Source: an uncultured Alphaproteobacteria bacterium (GTDB lineage Bacteria > Pseudomonadota > Alphaproteobacteria > Caulobacterales > Caulobacteraceae). Taken from it: a DNA stretch of 12,274 bases. The position numbers and the translations under genes were made by a program. Below the pieces are notes generated by a model. The model was not told the origin of the DNA and did not search any database. It saw nothing but the letters and a program-made list of their open reading frames with translations. This document shows, one piece after another, positions 1-6,960 of the stretch (the stretch's first letter is position 1; each line of letters begins with the position of its first letter). The stretch lies in assembly GCA_903928755.1 (NCBI GenBank), contig CAIYSH010000286.1:1-12274 (forward strand), read 5' to 3'.

Positions 1-1640
1 CTTTTCGGCATCAGAAGTGGTTCCTCGATCATCAGGCTCCTGTCTTCTGGAACGACATGGGGATCGAGAATGAAGTGATCGATGGAGGGCAGGCCGGCAG
101 AGTGTGGATAGCCCAGCCAGCTGGCCTGGAGCGGTGCCGGCTTGAAGGCCATGACAACCAGTTTGTTCATGTGCGTCGTGCCGCCGAGTTCGATCAGCAT
201 GTCCAGCTGATCGTCGGCGATCATCTGAGCCGCGGCACGGTCGGTGATCTCCTTCCTCCAGCGGAAGCCATCCACCATCTCGGTGATACGCTTCTGGAGA
301 TTATCCTCTTCCTGAAGATAGTAGGAGTAGCAGTAGATCTCGAAACGGCTCTTGTCATAGTGCTCCAGCAGCGGCAGGGCGAAGTAGGCAACGGGGTGCC
401 CGCGCAGGTCTGATGACATGAAGCCCAGTCGGATCTTCTCCTTTGACGATCTCGGTGCCGGGAAGGTCAGTGGGCTCTTGTCTGCCTGGATCTGGATGGC
501 GTCTCCCCAGAGCTTGTGCTGGGTCAGCAGTTCATGGCGATCCTCAACAGTTCGCACCCGACTGAGATGGAGCAGAAGCGCCGTATGCTTGCCGTTCTCG
601 GCGAACTTCCGGCCCATGTCCTCGAAGGTCGCCAGGGAGTCTGCCGCGTCATAGTCGGCAAGGCGCGTATAGATTTCGGACGCCACCTTGAGCTCTGACG
701 GGTTCAGTTCCATCAGGCCCTCAGCACCCTTCAGGACCCCGTAGGCCTGTTCCAGATATTCCGATTCCCTGGGGCCCCGGGTCCTGCCAAGACTTTCGGC
801 AAGGGCCATGCGATAGGCTGAATTACTGGGGTCAAGGTCGATCGCTTTCTGAAGGTGGATATGTGCGCGGTCGCGGTCCCACTCTGAAATCGTTGTGCCG
901 ATCAGGTTGTGCAGCCAGGGCACATCGCCATAGGTCGGCAGGATACTCAGCAGATAGGCTTCCGCCTCCTTCTGGCGGTTGAGCCGCCGGTAGATCATCG
1001 CCCTGGTCTCGCAGAGCTTTGTCATACTCGGTGCCGCCGCCAGGGCCTGATCGATGACGGGAATGACCACAAGAGGATCGGCCACATCGCTGGTCAGGTT
1101 GATCAGGTCCAGCCAGGCATCCTCGTAGTCGGGCTTGAGTTTCACGGCCAGGCGGAAGCGCATTTCGGCCTTGTCCGGCTCGCCGCTGTTCAGAAGGCCA
1201 CGTCCGAGGCTGCGCTGGAATTCCGCATTGGTGGGGGTGCTCCGGACCAGCTTGGTCCAGATCTCGACCGCCCGCCTTCCATCCTTCATGTCATTATAGA
1301 CATTGCCCATATTGATGGGTGCAGAGTTCCCTTTCGGGTCCAGCTTCTGGCACTGGCGAAGGGCGGCCAGGGCTTCCTCGAACCGCGCCAGCCGTCGCAG
1401 GGAGACGCCGAGATTGTTCCAGAGGTGGGAGTCCTTTGGATAGACCTCGGTCCCCTGCCGCGCCCACTTCGCCCCGTCCTCGTAGCGCTTCAGCCGCACC
1501 ATCATGGCGCTGAAGTTGCGATAGACCTGAACGGGTGCCTTCGGGTCCAGGGTCAGCTGCTCTGCCGTCAGCCGGATGCCTTCGTCCCTCTGTCCTCTGG
1601 CCATTGCGGCTTCGGCTTCAGCGAACCTCTCCAAGGACAT
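1..1640 (-). CDS. TPR-repeat GT41 (SPINDLY/O-GlcNAc transferase-like) glycosyltransferase, C-terminus cut by window edge
   Basis: An uninterrupted minus-strand frame gives 546 residues before it leaves the window. Residues about 1-390 are helical repeats of TPR type, for example the stretches around 73-101 (WNNLGVSLRRLARFEEAL), 107-136 and 260-285 (HLQKAIDLDPSN). From about 403 the GT41 catalytic region begins: IRLGFMSSDLRGHPVAYF holds the His of the conserved SSDxxxHP motif. It is followed by ELGGTTHMNKL and by KPAPLQASWLGYP (500-512), the hallmark of bacterial O-GlcNAc-transferase/SPINDLY proteins. The C-terminal UDP-sugar half lies beyond the edge. Such enzymes move a sugar from a nucleotide-sugar to Ser/Thr of proteins; the substrate here is unknown. 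Alphaproteobacterial TPR transferases of this general build can glycosylate flagellin, which is only one option. The start at 1640 is chosen for an AGGA about 7 nt upstream. An in-frame ATG at 1706 has no ribosome site, and an in-frame stop at 1740-1742 closes the frame. Confidence 0.9.
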   Translation of the reverse strand, partial: MSLERFAEAEAAMARGQRDEGIRLTAEQLTLDPKAPVQVYRNFSAMMVRLKRYEDGAKWARQGTEVYPKDSHLWNNLGVSLRRLARFEEALAALRQCQKLDPKGNSAPINMGNVYNDMKDGRRAVEIWTKLVRSTPTNAEFQRSLGRGLLNSGEPDKAEMRFRLAVKLKPDYEDAWLDLINLTSDVADPLVVIPVIDQALAAAPSMTKLCETRAMIYRRLNRQKEAEAYLLSILPTYGDVPWLHNLIGTTISEWDRDRAHIHLQKAIDLDPSNSAYRMALAESLGRTRGPRESEYLEQAYGVLKGAEGLMELNPSELKVASEIYTRLADYDAADSLATFEDMGRKFAENGKHTALLLHLSRVRTVEDRHELLTQHKLWGDAIQIQADKSPLTFPAPRSSKEKIRLGFMSSDLRGHPVAYFALPLLEHYDKSRFEIYCYSYYLQEEDNLQKRITEMVDGFRWRKEITDRAAAQMIADDQLDMLIELGGTTHMNKLVVMAFKPAPLQASWLGYPHSAGLPSIDHFILDPHVVPEDRSLMIEEPLLMPK

Positions 1641-1736
1641 GGGCTTTTCCTGCAGACTTTTATCGGCGGGCGAAGGGCGAACCTGCGCATGATTTCGGGG
1701 CACCATGACCGGGTGGCCAGGACGACGCGAAGCGGC

Positions 1737-1765
1737 AATCTAGTGTGTGGGCCGCGTGGTGCCAA
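1737..1765 (-). promoter_or_regulatory. Candidate sigma-70-type promoter for the GT41 gene
   Basis: On the minus strand TTGGCA (1765-1760) and TAGATT (1742-1737) are separated by 17 nt, matching 5/6 and 4/6 of the TTGACA/TATAAT consensus. Transcription would begin near 1730, about 90 nt ahead of the chosen ATG at 1640. The match is by eye only; alphaproteobacterial housekeeping promoters often differ from this consensus, so it stays tentative. Confidence 0.35.
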
Positions 1766-1776
1766 CCGTCGGGACC

Positions 1777-1829
1777 GAATCCTGTTTCTGATCCGCCAGA
1801 CCTTCCGATTCGCAGGAATCGGGTTTCTG
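1777..1829. repeat. 14-bp direct repeat and perfect 7-bp inverted repeat beside the Pho box
   Basis: GAATCCTGTTTCTG (1777-1790) recurs as GAATCGGGTTTCTG (1816-1829), 12 of 14 identical, with starts 39 bp apart. The second copy also forms the right arm of a perfect inverted repeat: CCGATTC (1805-1811), loop GCAG, GAATCGG (1816-1822). Both end at or inside the first Pho half-site. The inverted repeat could be an operator, a small stem-loop or chance. It lies upstream of both divergent genes and lacks a U-tract, so a terminator role is not favoured. Confidence 0.6.
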
Positions 1830-1844
1830 TCATTCAATTGTCAC
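1827..1844 (+). promoter_or_regulatory. Pho box (PhoB operator) upstream of phoR
   Basis: The sequence CTGTCATTCAATTGTCAC consists of two PhoB half-sites, CTGTCAT (1827-1833) and TTGTCAC (1838-1844), separated by four bases, which gives the classical 11-bp direct repeat. As recalled, it differs at only three positions from the E. coli phoA Pho box. It is oriented toward phoR, whose GTG start is 42 bp downstream. At the place where the -10 should lie (about 1855-1860) the bases CGTGGT are a poor match, so the exact promoter core is uncertain. Autoregulation of phoR by phosphorylated PhoB is the natural reading. Confidence 0.85.
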
Positions 1845-1885
1845 AGGACTGGGGCGTGGTTCCCGTCTGCCCATGGAGATTCGGC

Positions 1886-3238
1886 GTGCCGCCCCCCTCA
1901 CGATATACCCTGCCGATCTGGACAGCCCTTGCCAGCGCCGGGGGCGGGGCTCTGGTGATTGCGGCGCTGCACATGATGCATCGCCTGGATATCGAAGCTG
2001 CCATGGCCGGTATCATCCTGGTGCTTGCAGCGGGAGCCCTGATCGGATGGGGCGGGGCCTCGGGTATCGGTCTGGGGGAAGATCCAGCGGCACCGGGAGG
2101 CGCAGACGAGCTGAGCCGGGAGCCACCTTATGCGGCTCTGGTTGATGCCCTGCCTGACCCTGTCCTGCTGGTTACCGGTCTGGAGCCGGATGATCCGACC
2201 GGGCGGCGGTATGTCCTGGCCAATCCTGCCGCCCGAGAGGTGCTCAACCTCACCAGCCCGTCAGGCCTGCTGGTTACAGCCATCAGGGACCCCGATGTCC
2301 TGGAGGCCGTCGACGAAGCCCTGTTCGGTCAGGTCGCCGCCAGCGCCCTCTATGATCTGGGGGGCACCCAGGAGCGGGTACTGAAGGCCTTTGCCCAACC
2401 GCTTGGCGGCGAAGACGGCGGCCTCAGGACGGCTGTTCTGGTCCTGCGCGATGAAACGGACATCCGCAGGGCTGAGCGCACCCGTGCCGATTTCCTGGCC
2501 AATGCCAGCCATGAGCTGCGGACACCGCTCGCCTCCCTGTCAGGCTTCATCGAAACCCTGCGGGGTCATGCCCGGTCGGACGAGGCGGCCCGCGAGAAGT
2601 TCCTGGCCATCATGCAGACCCAGGCCGAGCGCATGAGCCGGTTGATCGATGACCTGCTCTCCCTCAGCCGCATCGAGCTGAATGAACATATTGCGCCAGC
2701 CGGAGAGATGGATCTGGCCCTGGCCATCATGGATGTGCTGGACTCCCTGGGCCCACTGGCCCGGGAAGGACGGGTCACCCTGACATCAGACATCCCGCCC
2801 GTGGGCTGGGCTGTGACCACAGGCGATCGGGACCAGCTGGTTCAGGTCGTCCAGAACCTTGTGGACAATGCCCTGAAATACACGCCGCCTGACGGGGGGA
2901 TCAAGGTCCGGCTCCGGACCGACCTGAGCGCTGCCGAAGCTGTGGCACCGGTCATGGAAGACAGCTCCCGGCTGTCCCTGCTGACGCCCGATCACGGGAC
3001 AACCCGATACCTGGTGCTTCAGGTGACGGACTCCGGCCCCGGTATTGCCCGGGAGCATCTCCCCCGTCTGACCGAACGCTTCTACCGGGTCGAGGGGCAG
3101 AAAAGCGGGGCGCGTCCCGGTACGGGGCTCGGCCTCGCCATTGTGAAGCACATCATCAATCGGCACAGGGGAGGACTTGCCGTTGAAAGCGTCGAAGGTT
3201 CCGGCGCAACTTTCACGGCATATGTGCCCATGTCATGA
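1886..3238 (+). CDS. phoR: Phosphate-regulon sensor histidine kinase PhoR
   Basis: Membrane sensor kinase that phosphorylates PhoB under phosphate limitation and dephosphorylates it when phosphate is plentiful. From the GTG at 1886 it has 450 residues. Two hydrophobic segments (about 9-30 and 36-56) with only a short loop anchor it, so there is no large periplasmic sensor. A PAS-like region spans about 80-195. The HisKA site ANASHELRTPLASL holds the phospho-acceptor His209. The ATPase part has the N box NLVDNALKYTP (324-334), the G1 box DSGPGIA (382-388) and the G2 box GTGLGLAIVKH. GTG 1886 is preferred because GGAG (1875-1878) sits 7 nt upstream. The frame is open back to an ATG at 1745, but that start would place the Pho box inside the gene. 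A loop of roughly 25 residues lies between the N and G1 boxes. Gene order and the upstream Pho box support PhoR over other PAS kinases. Confidence 0.93.
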   Translation: MPPPSRYTLPIWTALASAGGGALVIAALHMMHRLDIEAAMAGIILVLAAGALIGWGGASGIGLGEDPAAPGGADELSREPPYAALVDALPDPVLLVTGLEPDDPTGRRYVLANPAAREVLNLTSPSGLLVTAIRDPDVLEAVDEALFGQVAASALYDLGGTQERVLKAFAQPLGGEDGGLRTAVLVLRDETDIRRAERTRADFLANASHELRTPLASLSGFIETLRGHARSDEAAREKFLAIMQTQAERMSRLIDDLLSLSRIELNEHIAPAGEMDLALAIMDVLDSLGPLAREGRVTLTSDIPPVGWAVTTGDRDQLVQVVQNLVDNALKYTPPDGGIKVRLRTDLSAAEAVAPVMEDSSRLSLLTPDHGTTRYLVLQVTDSGPGIAREHLPRLTERFYRVEGQKSGARPGTGLGLAIVKHIINRHRGGLAVESVEGSGATFTAYVPMS

Positions 3239-3251
3239 AAGCCTTCCGGGT

Positions 3252-3280
3252 TTGTGACGAAACTGTCGTGAAATTGTCGT
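3252..3280 (+). promoter_or_regulatory. Triple-half-site Pho box upstream of pstC
   Basis: Three 7-bp units at an exact 11-bp period, TTGTGAC (3252-3258), CTGTCGT (3263-3269) and TTGTCGT (3274-3280), are each separated by the same spacer GAAA. The last two match the CTGTCAT consensus at 6/7 and 5/7; the first is weaker. The array begins 13 nt after the phoR stop and points toward pstC. Possible -10 elements are CACAGG (3291-3296), if the last pair is used, or TAGAGC (3280-3285), if the first pair is used. It probably gives pstCAB-phoU-phoB a phosphate-starvation promoter separate from that of phoR. Confidence 0.82.
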
Positions 3281-3293
3281 AGAGCCTCTGCAC

Positions 3294-3310
3294 AGGCCCT
3301 TTAAGGGGCT
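3294..3310. repeat. 17-bp imperfect palindrome in the pstC leader
   Basis: Arms AGGCCCTT and AAGGGGCT flank a central T (3302); seven of the eight arm positions pair. It lies 13 bp after the Pho array, near the expected transcription start of pstC, and 53 nt before the ATG. No U-tract follows, so it is not a typical terminator. It may be an operator, a leader stem or chance. Confidence 0.45.
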
Positions 3311-3363
3311 CGTCGGGACGATCGGACTCCCGGGGCCGTGACGGATTTGGAACAAAGCACGAC

Positions 3364-4806
3364 ATGCTGACTTGGGTCGCACTCCTGGCGCTTGCCCTGT
3401 TTTCCGGGGCGACCTTCTTTGCCGCCCGGCGCAAGGCGCTGGCCTCAGTCGGTGGCCGTCCGGTGGGACTGCATTCCCTTCCTGGATACTATGGCGGGTA
3501 TGTCGCCATCTGGGTGGCCATTCCGGCCGCACTTGTGCTGCTGGCAGCTGCGGGCTTTGGGGGCCGTCTCGAAGCCGGGCTTCTCCGGGCAACGCCTGCG
3601 CCATCAGTCCAGGCCCTTGATGCGCAACAGAGGGACGTTTTCTTCGACGATGCCGTCAGCCTGTCAGAGGGTCGGCAGGCCAGCGAAAGCGTCTATGAAG
3701 GTGCCCTTAAGTCGGCTCTGGATTCAGCGGTCGCCAGGGCACGACACCTGAAATCCCAAATCACCTATGGTGCCCTTGCCTCGGCGCTGGCCCTTGCCTG
3801 TGCGGGGGCGGGATTTGCCTTTCCCAGGATCCGTCCTGATTTCCGGGCCCGCAACCGGGTGGAGGGCTGGATCGCTGGCCTGTTCATCCTCTGCTCGGTC
3901 ACCGCAGTCCTGACCACCGTCGGGATTGTCGGATCGCTGATCTGGGAAAGCTGGCGCTTCTTCCAGTCCGTTTCGCCCATAGACTTCCTGTTCGGCATGG
4001 ACTGGGATCCACAGATCGCCATGCGGGCCGATCAATACGCCTCAAGCGGGGCCTTCGGTGCCGTGCCCCTGTTCATCGGCACCTTCCTGATCATGATCAT
4101 TGCCATGCTGGTGGCAGCTCCGGTCGGCCTGTTCTCTGCGATCTATCTTTCCGAATATGCCAGTCCTCTGGCCCGGGCCGTGGTGAAGCCCCTGCTCGAA
4201 ATCCTCGCCGGGGTGCCGACCGTGGTCTACGGTTTCTTCGCGGCCCTGACGGTCGGGCCGTTATTCCGGGAATTCTTCAACGGTATCGGGGCCCTGCTGA
4301 TCGGTGGCGGCCTGGATGGCCTTGGCCAATACCTCAGCCAGGTCCAGAACCAGATGGCGCTGGTCGCCGGGGCGGTCATGGGGGTCATGCTGATCCCCTT
4401 TGTCTCGTCCCTGTCAGACGACATCATCAATGCCGTGCCCCAGTCCTTGCGGGACGGCAGTCTCGCCATGGGGGCCACCCGTTCCGAAACCGTGAAAAAG
4501 GTTGTGCTGCCGGCAGCCCTGCCCGGGATCATGGCCGCCCTGCTGCTGGCAGTGTCCCGTGCTGTGGGCGAAACCATGATCGTCACCATGGCGGCCGGGC
4601 TTCAGGCCAAGGCCACGATCAATCCCCTGGATACGGTCACCACGGTTACGGTTCAGATCGTCACCCTGCTGACCGGGGACCAGGAGTTTGACAGTCCCAA
4701 GACCCTTGCGGCCTTCGGTCTCGGACTGACGCTGTTTGCGGTCACCCTGACCCTGAACATCATCGCCCTGCGTATCGTCCAGAAATACCGGGAACAGTAT
4801 GACTGA
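3364..4806 (+). CDS. pstC: Phosphate ABC transporter permease PstC, long form
   Basis: One of the two inner-membrane permease subunits of the high-affinity phosphate importer PstSCAB. At 480 residues it is much longer than E. coli PstC (about 320). Hydrophobic segments at about 1-20 and 45-65 and a polar stretch (70-130) form an N-terminal extension known from long alphaproteobacterial PstC proteins (DUF3708-like, from memory). The canonical permease core follows, with membrane segments near 170-195, 235-260, 280-300, 330-350, 385-405 and 448-470. The ATPase-contacting EAA loop is at 361-389 (SLRDGSLAMGATRSETVKK, then LPAALPGI). A weak GGAA lies about 12 nt ahead of the ATG. The end overlaps pstA by 8 nt, which suggests translational coupling. 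The Pho array upstream implies induction by phosphate starvation. Confidence 0.95.
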   Translation: MLTWVALLALALFSGATFFAARRKALASVGGRPVGLHSLPGYYGGYVAIWVAIPAALVLLAAAGFGGRLEAGLLRATPAPSVQALDAQQRDVFFDDAVSLSEGRQASESVYEGALKSALDSAVARARHLKSQITYGALASALALACAGAGFAFPRIRPDFRARNRVEGWIAGLFILCSVTAVLTTVGIVGSLIWESWRFFQSVSPIDFLFGMDWDPQIAMRADQYASSGAFGAVPLFIGTFLIMIIAMLVAAPVGLFSAIYLSEYASPLARAVVKPLLEILAGVPTVVYGFFAALTVGPLFREFFNGIGALLIGGGLDGLGQYLSQVQNQMALVAGAVMGVMLIPFVSSLSDDIINAVPQSLRDGSLAMGATRSETVKKVVLPAALPGIMAALLLAVSRAVGETMIVTMAAGLQAKATINPLDTVTTVTVQIVTLLTGDQEFDSPKTLAAFGLGLTLFAVTLTLNIIALRIVQKYREQYD

Positions 4807-6088
4807 GACCTCCCTTTCTGCAGCCCAGACCCTGCGCAAGACCGTCGAGGCCAGGCTCAAGGTTCGCCATGCCCAGGAAACGCGGTTCCGTGCCTATGGC
4901 CTGGTGGCAATATTCATTGCCCTGTCGTTTCTGGCTGTCCTGCTGGGGCGGATCGTGACCCAGGGCTATTCGACCTTCGTGGAATACAGCCTCACCGTGC
5001 CTGTCTATATTGATCCTGCACGGGTTGATCCTGCCGATATCAGCGGGGCCAATTTCGATCTGATGATCGCAGATCAGGTCCTGGCCCGACTGGGGATCAA
5101 GGACGACGATTTCGGAACCCAGTCGTCCAAGGTCATGGACATCCTGTCGAATGACCTGGGCTTCCAGCTGCTGGAAAAGGTCAAGGCAAGCCCGGCCCTG
5201 ATCGGCAAGACCGTCACGGTCACCGGACCTGTCCGTGCGGATGGTGCCCTTTACTACAAAGGCGAAATCAAGCGCTCGACCCCGGAGGATGAGCGCAAGC
5301 TCGACAATGCCCAGCTCGGCTGGCTCGACAGGATGAAGGCCACCGGCATGGTCTCCTCAGGGTTCAACAGTGGCTTTCTGACCAGATCGGACTCCACCGA
5401 GCCAGAGCAGGCCGGTGTGTGGGGAGCTATTGTCGGTTCGACCATGATGCTGTTGGTGACGGCCCTGCTGGCAGTGCCGATCGGTGTTCTGGCCGCCACC
5501 TATCTCGAGGAGTTTGCTGCCAGGAACCGGTGGACGGACATCATCGAGGTCAACATCAACAACCTCGCCGCCGTGCCGTCGATCGTTTACGGCCTGCTGG
5601 GTCTGGCGGTCTTCATCAACTGGCTGCATGTCCCAAGGTCCTCGCCCCTGCTCGGTGGGCTTGTCCTGGCACTGATGGCCCTTCCGACCGTCATCATCGC
5701 AACACGTTCGGCCCTGAAGGCCGTCCCGCCTTCCATCCGTGAGGCCGCCCTCGGTGTCGGCGCGTCTAAGACCCAGACGGTCTTCCATCACGTCCTTCCC
5801 CTCGCCATGCCCGGGGTCATGACCGGGGCCATTCTGTCCATGGCCCATGCCCTGGGCGAGACCGCACCCCTGCTGATGATCGGCATGGTGTCCTTCGTTC
5901 CCGGCGTGCCTGAGGGCTTCACCGGCGCTGCCACGGTCCTGCCGGTCCAGGTTTTCATCTGGGAGAACGCGTCGGAGCGTGCATTCCATGAGCGGACGGC
6001 AGGGGCCATCATGGTCCTGCTGGTCTTCATGATTGTCATGAACCTGGCGGCCATCCTCCTGCGTCGCCGTTTCGAGCGCCGGTGGTGA
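4799..6088 (+). CDS. pstA: Phosphate ABC transporter permease PstA, long form
   Basis: Second inner-membrane permease subunit of the phosphate importer, the partner of PstC. It has 429 residues against about 300 in E. coli. After a first membrane segment (about 33-55) a polar domain of roughly 150 residues (60-205) is inserted; this matches the N-terminal DUF3333-type region of long PstA proteins (from memory) and is probably periplasmic. The permease core follows, with segments near 210-235, 255-275, 283-302, 335-365 and 402-420. The EAA loop is at 312-340 (SIREAALGVGASKTQTVFHH, then LPLAMPGV). A conserved HALGETAPLLMIG stretch (350-362) also fits PstA. The ATG lies inside the last codons of pstC, so the two subunits are probably translated together. 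It ends 46 nt before pstB. Confidence 0.95.
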   Translation: MTETSLSAAQTLRKTVEARLKVRHAQETRFRAYGLVAIFIALSFLAVLLGRIVTQGYSTFVEYSLTVPVYIDPARVDPADISGANFDLMIADQVLARLGIKDDDFGTQSSKVMDILSNDLGFQLLEKVKASPALIGKTVTVTGPVRADGALYYKGEIKRSTPEDERKLDNAQLGWLDRMKATGMVSSGFNSGFLTRSDSTEPEQAGVWGAIVGSTMMLLVTALLAVPIGVLAATYLEEFAARNRWTDIIEVNINNLAAVPSIVYGLLGLAVFINWLHVPRSSPLLGGLVLALMALPTVIIATRSALKAVPPSIREAALGVGASKTQTVFHHVLPLAMPGVMTGAILSMAHALGETAPLLMIGMVSFVPGVPEGFTGAATVLPVQVFIWENASERAFHERTAGAIMVLLVFMIVMNLAAILLRRRFERRW

Positions 6089-6134
6089 TCCCGATGACAG
6101 AGCGAAAACGTCCTGCCCCTCGCCGCATCTACCC

Positions 6135-6950
6135 ATGAGACAAGACATGATCCATCAAAGCGACGAAGGCCCGGGCCCCGCAACGCCCGGTGACGCCATC
6201 AAGATCCGCGCCCGCGGGATCAACGTCTTCTATGGTGCCAAGCAGGCCCTGTTCGACGTGTCACTGGATGTGCCTGAAAAATCCGTCACAGCCCTGATCG
6301 GCCCGTCGGGCTGCGGCAAGTCAACCTTCCTCCGCTGCATCAACCGGATGAATGACACCATCGCAGGCACCCGGGTCGAGGGTCGGGTCGAACTGGATGG
6401 CGAAGATGTGAATGACCGCAGCATCGATCCCGTGGTCCTTCGCGCCCGGGTCGGCATGGTGTTCCAGAAGCCCAATCCCTTCCCGAAGACCATCTATGAG
6501 AATGTTGCCTATGGCCCGCGCATTCACGGCATAGCCACCACAAAGCCCGAGCTGGACGCGATTGTTGAAAAGTCCCTGAAGCGGGCAGGGCTCTGGTCTG
6601 AAGTCGCTGACCGTCTTCAGCAGCCGGGCACCGGCCTGTCCGGCGGCCAGCAGCAGCGTCTGGTGATTGCCCGCGCCATTGCCGTCAGCCCGGAAGTCAT
6701 CCTGATGGACGAGCCTTGCTCGGCCCTTGATCCGATCGCCACGGCCCGGATCGAGGAACTGATCGATGAGCTCCGCAATCAATACTGCATTGTGATCGTC
6801 ACCCATTCCATGGCTCAGGCGGCACGGGTTTCGCAGAAAACGGCCTTCTTCCACATGGGCAAGCTGGTGGAGGCCGGCGCGACCGGCGACATCTTCACCA
6901 ATCCCCGGGATGGTCGCACCCAGGACTACATCACCGGCAGGTTCGGTTAA
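6135..6950 (+). CDS. pstB: Phosphate ABC transporter ATP-binding protein PstB
   Basis: Cytoplasmic ATPase that drives phosphate import through PstC and PstA. All nucleotide-binding motifs are intact over 271 residues: Walker A GPSGCGKST (56-64), Q-loop Gln111 in VFQKPNPFPKTIYENVAYG, signature LSGGQQQR (168-175), Walker B VILMDEP (188-194) followed by the D-loop SALDP, and switch His224 in VTHSMAQAARV. The QKPNPFP segment is typical of PstB within the ABC family. The start is uncertain by four codons: the ATG at 6135 has no purine-rich site before it, while the ATG at 6147 has GAGA 6 nt upstream. The conserved domain begins near residue 22 either way. The gene lies between pstA and phoU in the same direction. 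Confidence 0.96.
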   Translation: MRQDMIHQSDEGPGPATPGDAIKIRARGINVFYGAKQALFDVSLDVPEKSVTALIGPSGCGKSTFLRCINRMNDTIAGTRVEGRVELDGEDVNDRSIDPVVLRARVGMVFQKPNPFPKTIYENVAYGPRIHGIATTKPELDAIVEKSLKRAGLWSEVADRLQQPGTGLSGGQQQRLVIARAIAVSPEVILMDEPCSALDPIATARIEELIDELRNQYCIVIVTHSMAQAARVSQKTAFFHMGKLVEAGATGDIFTNPRDGRTQDYITGRFG

Positions 6951-6960
6951 GGACGCAGCT

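Noticed and set aside
1745..1885. Upstream extension of phoR from an ATG at 1745
   Set aside because: It would put the Pho box and inverted repeat inside coding sequence, has no ribosome site, and adds 47 residues without membrane or domain character; GTG 1886 has a well-spaced GGAG.
909..1958. Plus-strand open frame of 349 codons
   Set aside because: It lies antisense to the GT41 gene and runs through the phoR control region. Its translation has no recognisable domain, while the minus-strand frame has clear TPR and GT41 motifs.
5357..6148. Minus-strand open frame of 263 codons
   Set aside because: It is antisense to pstA and rich in His, Gly and Gln in the way typical of shadow frames over membrane-protein genes.
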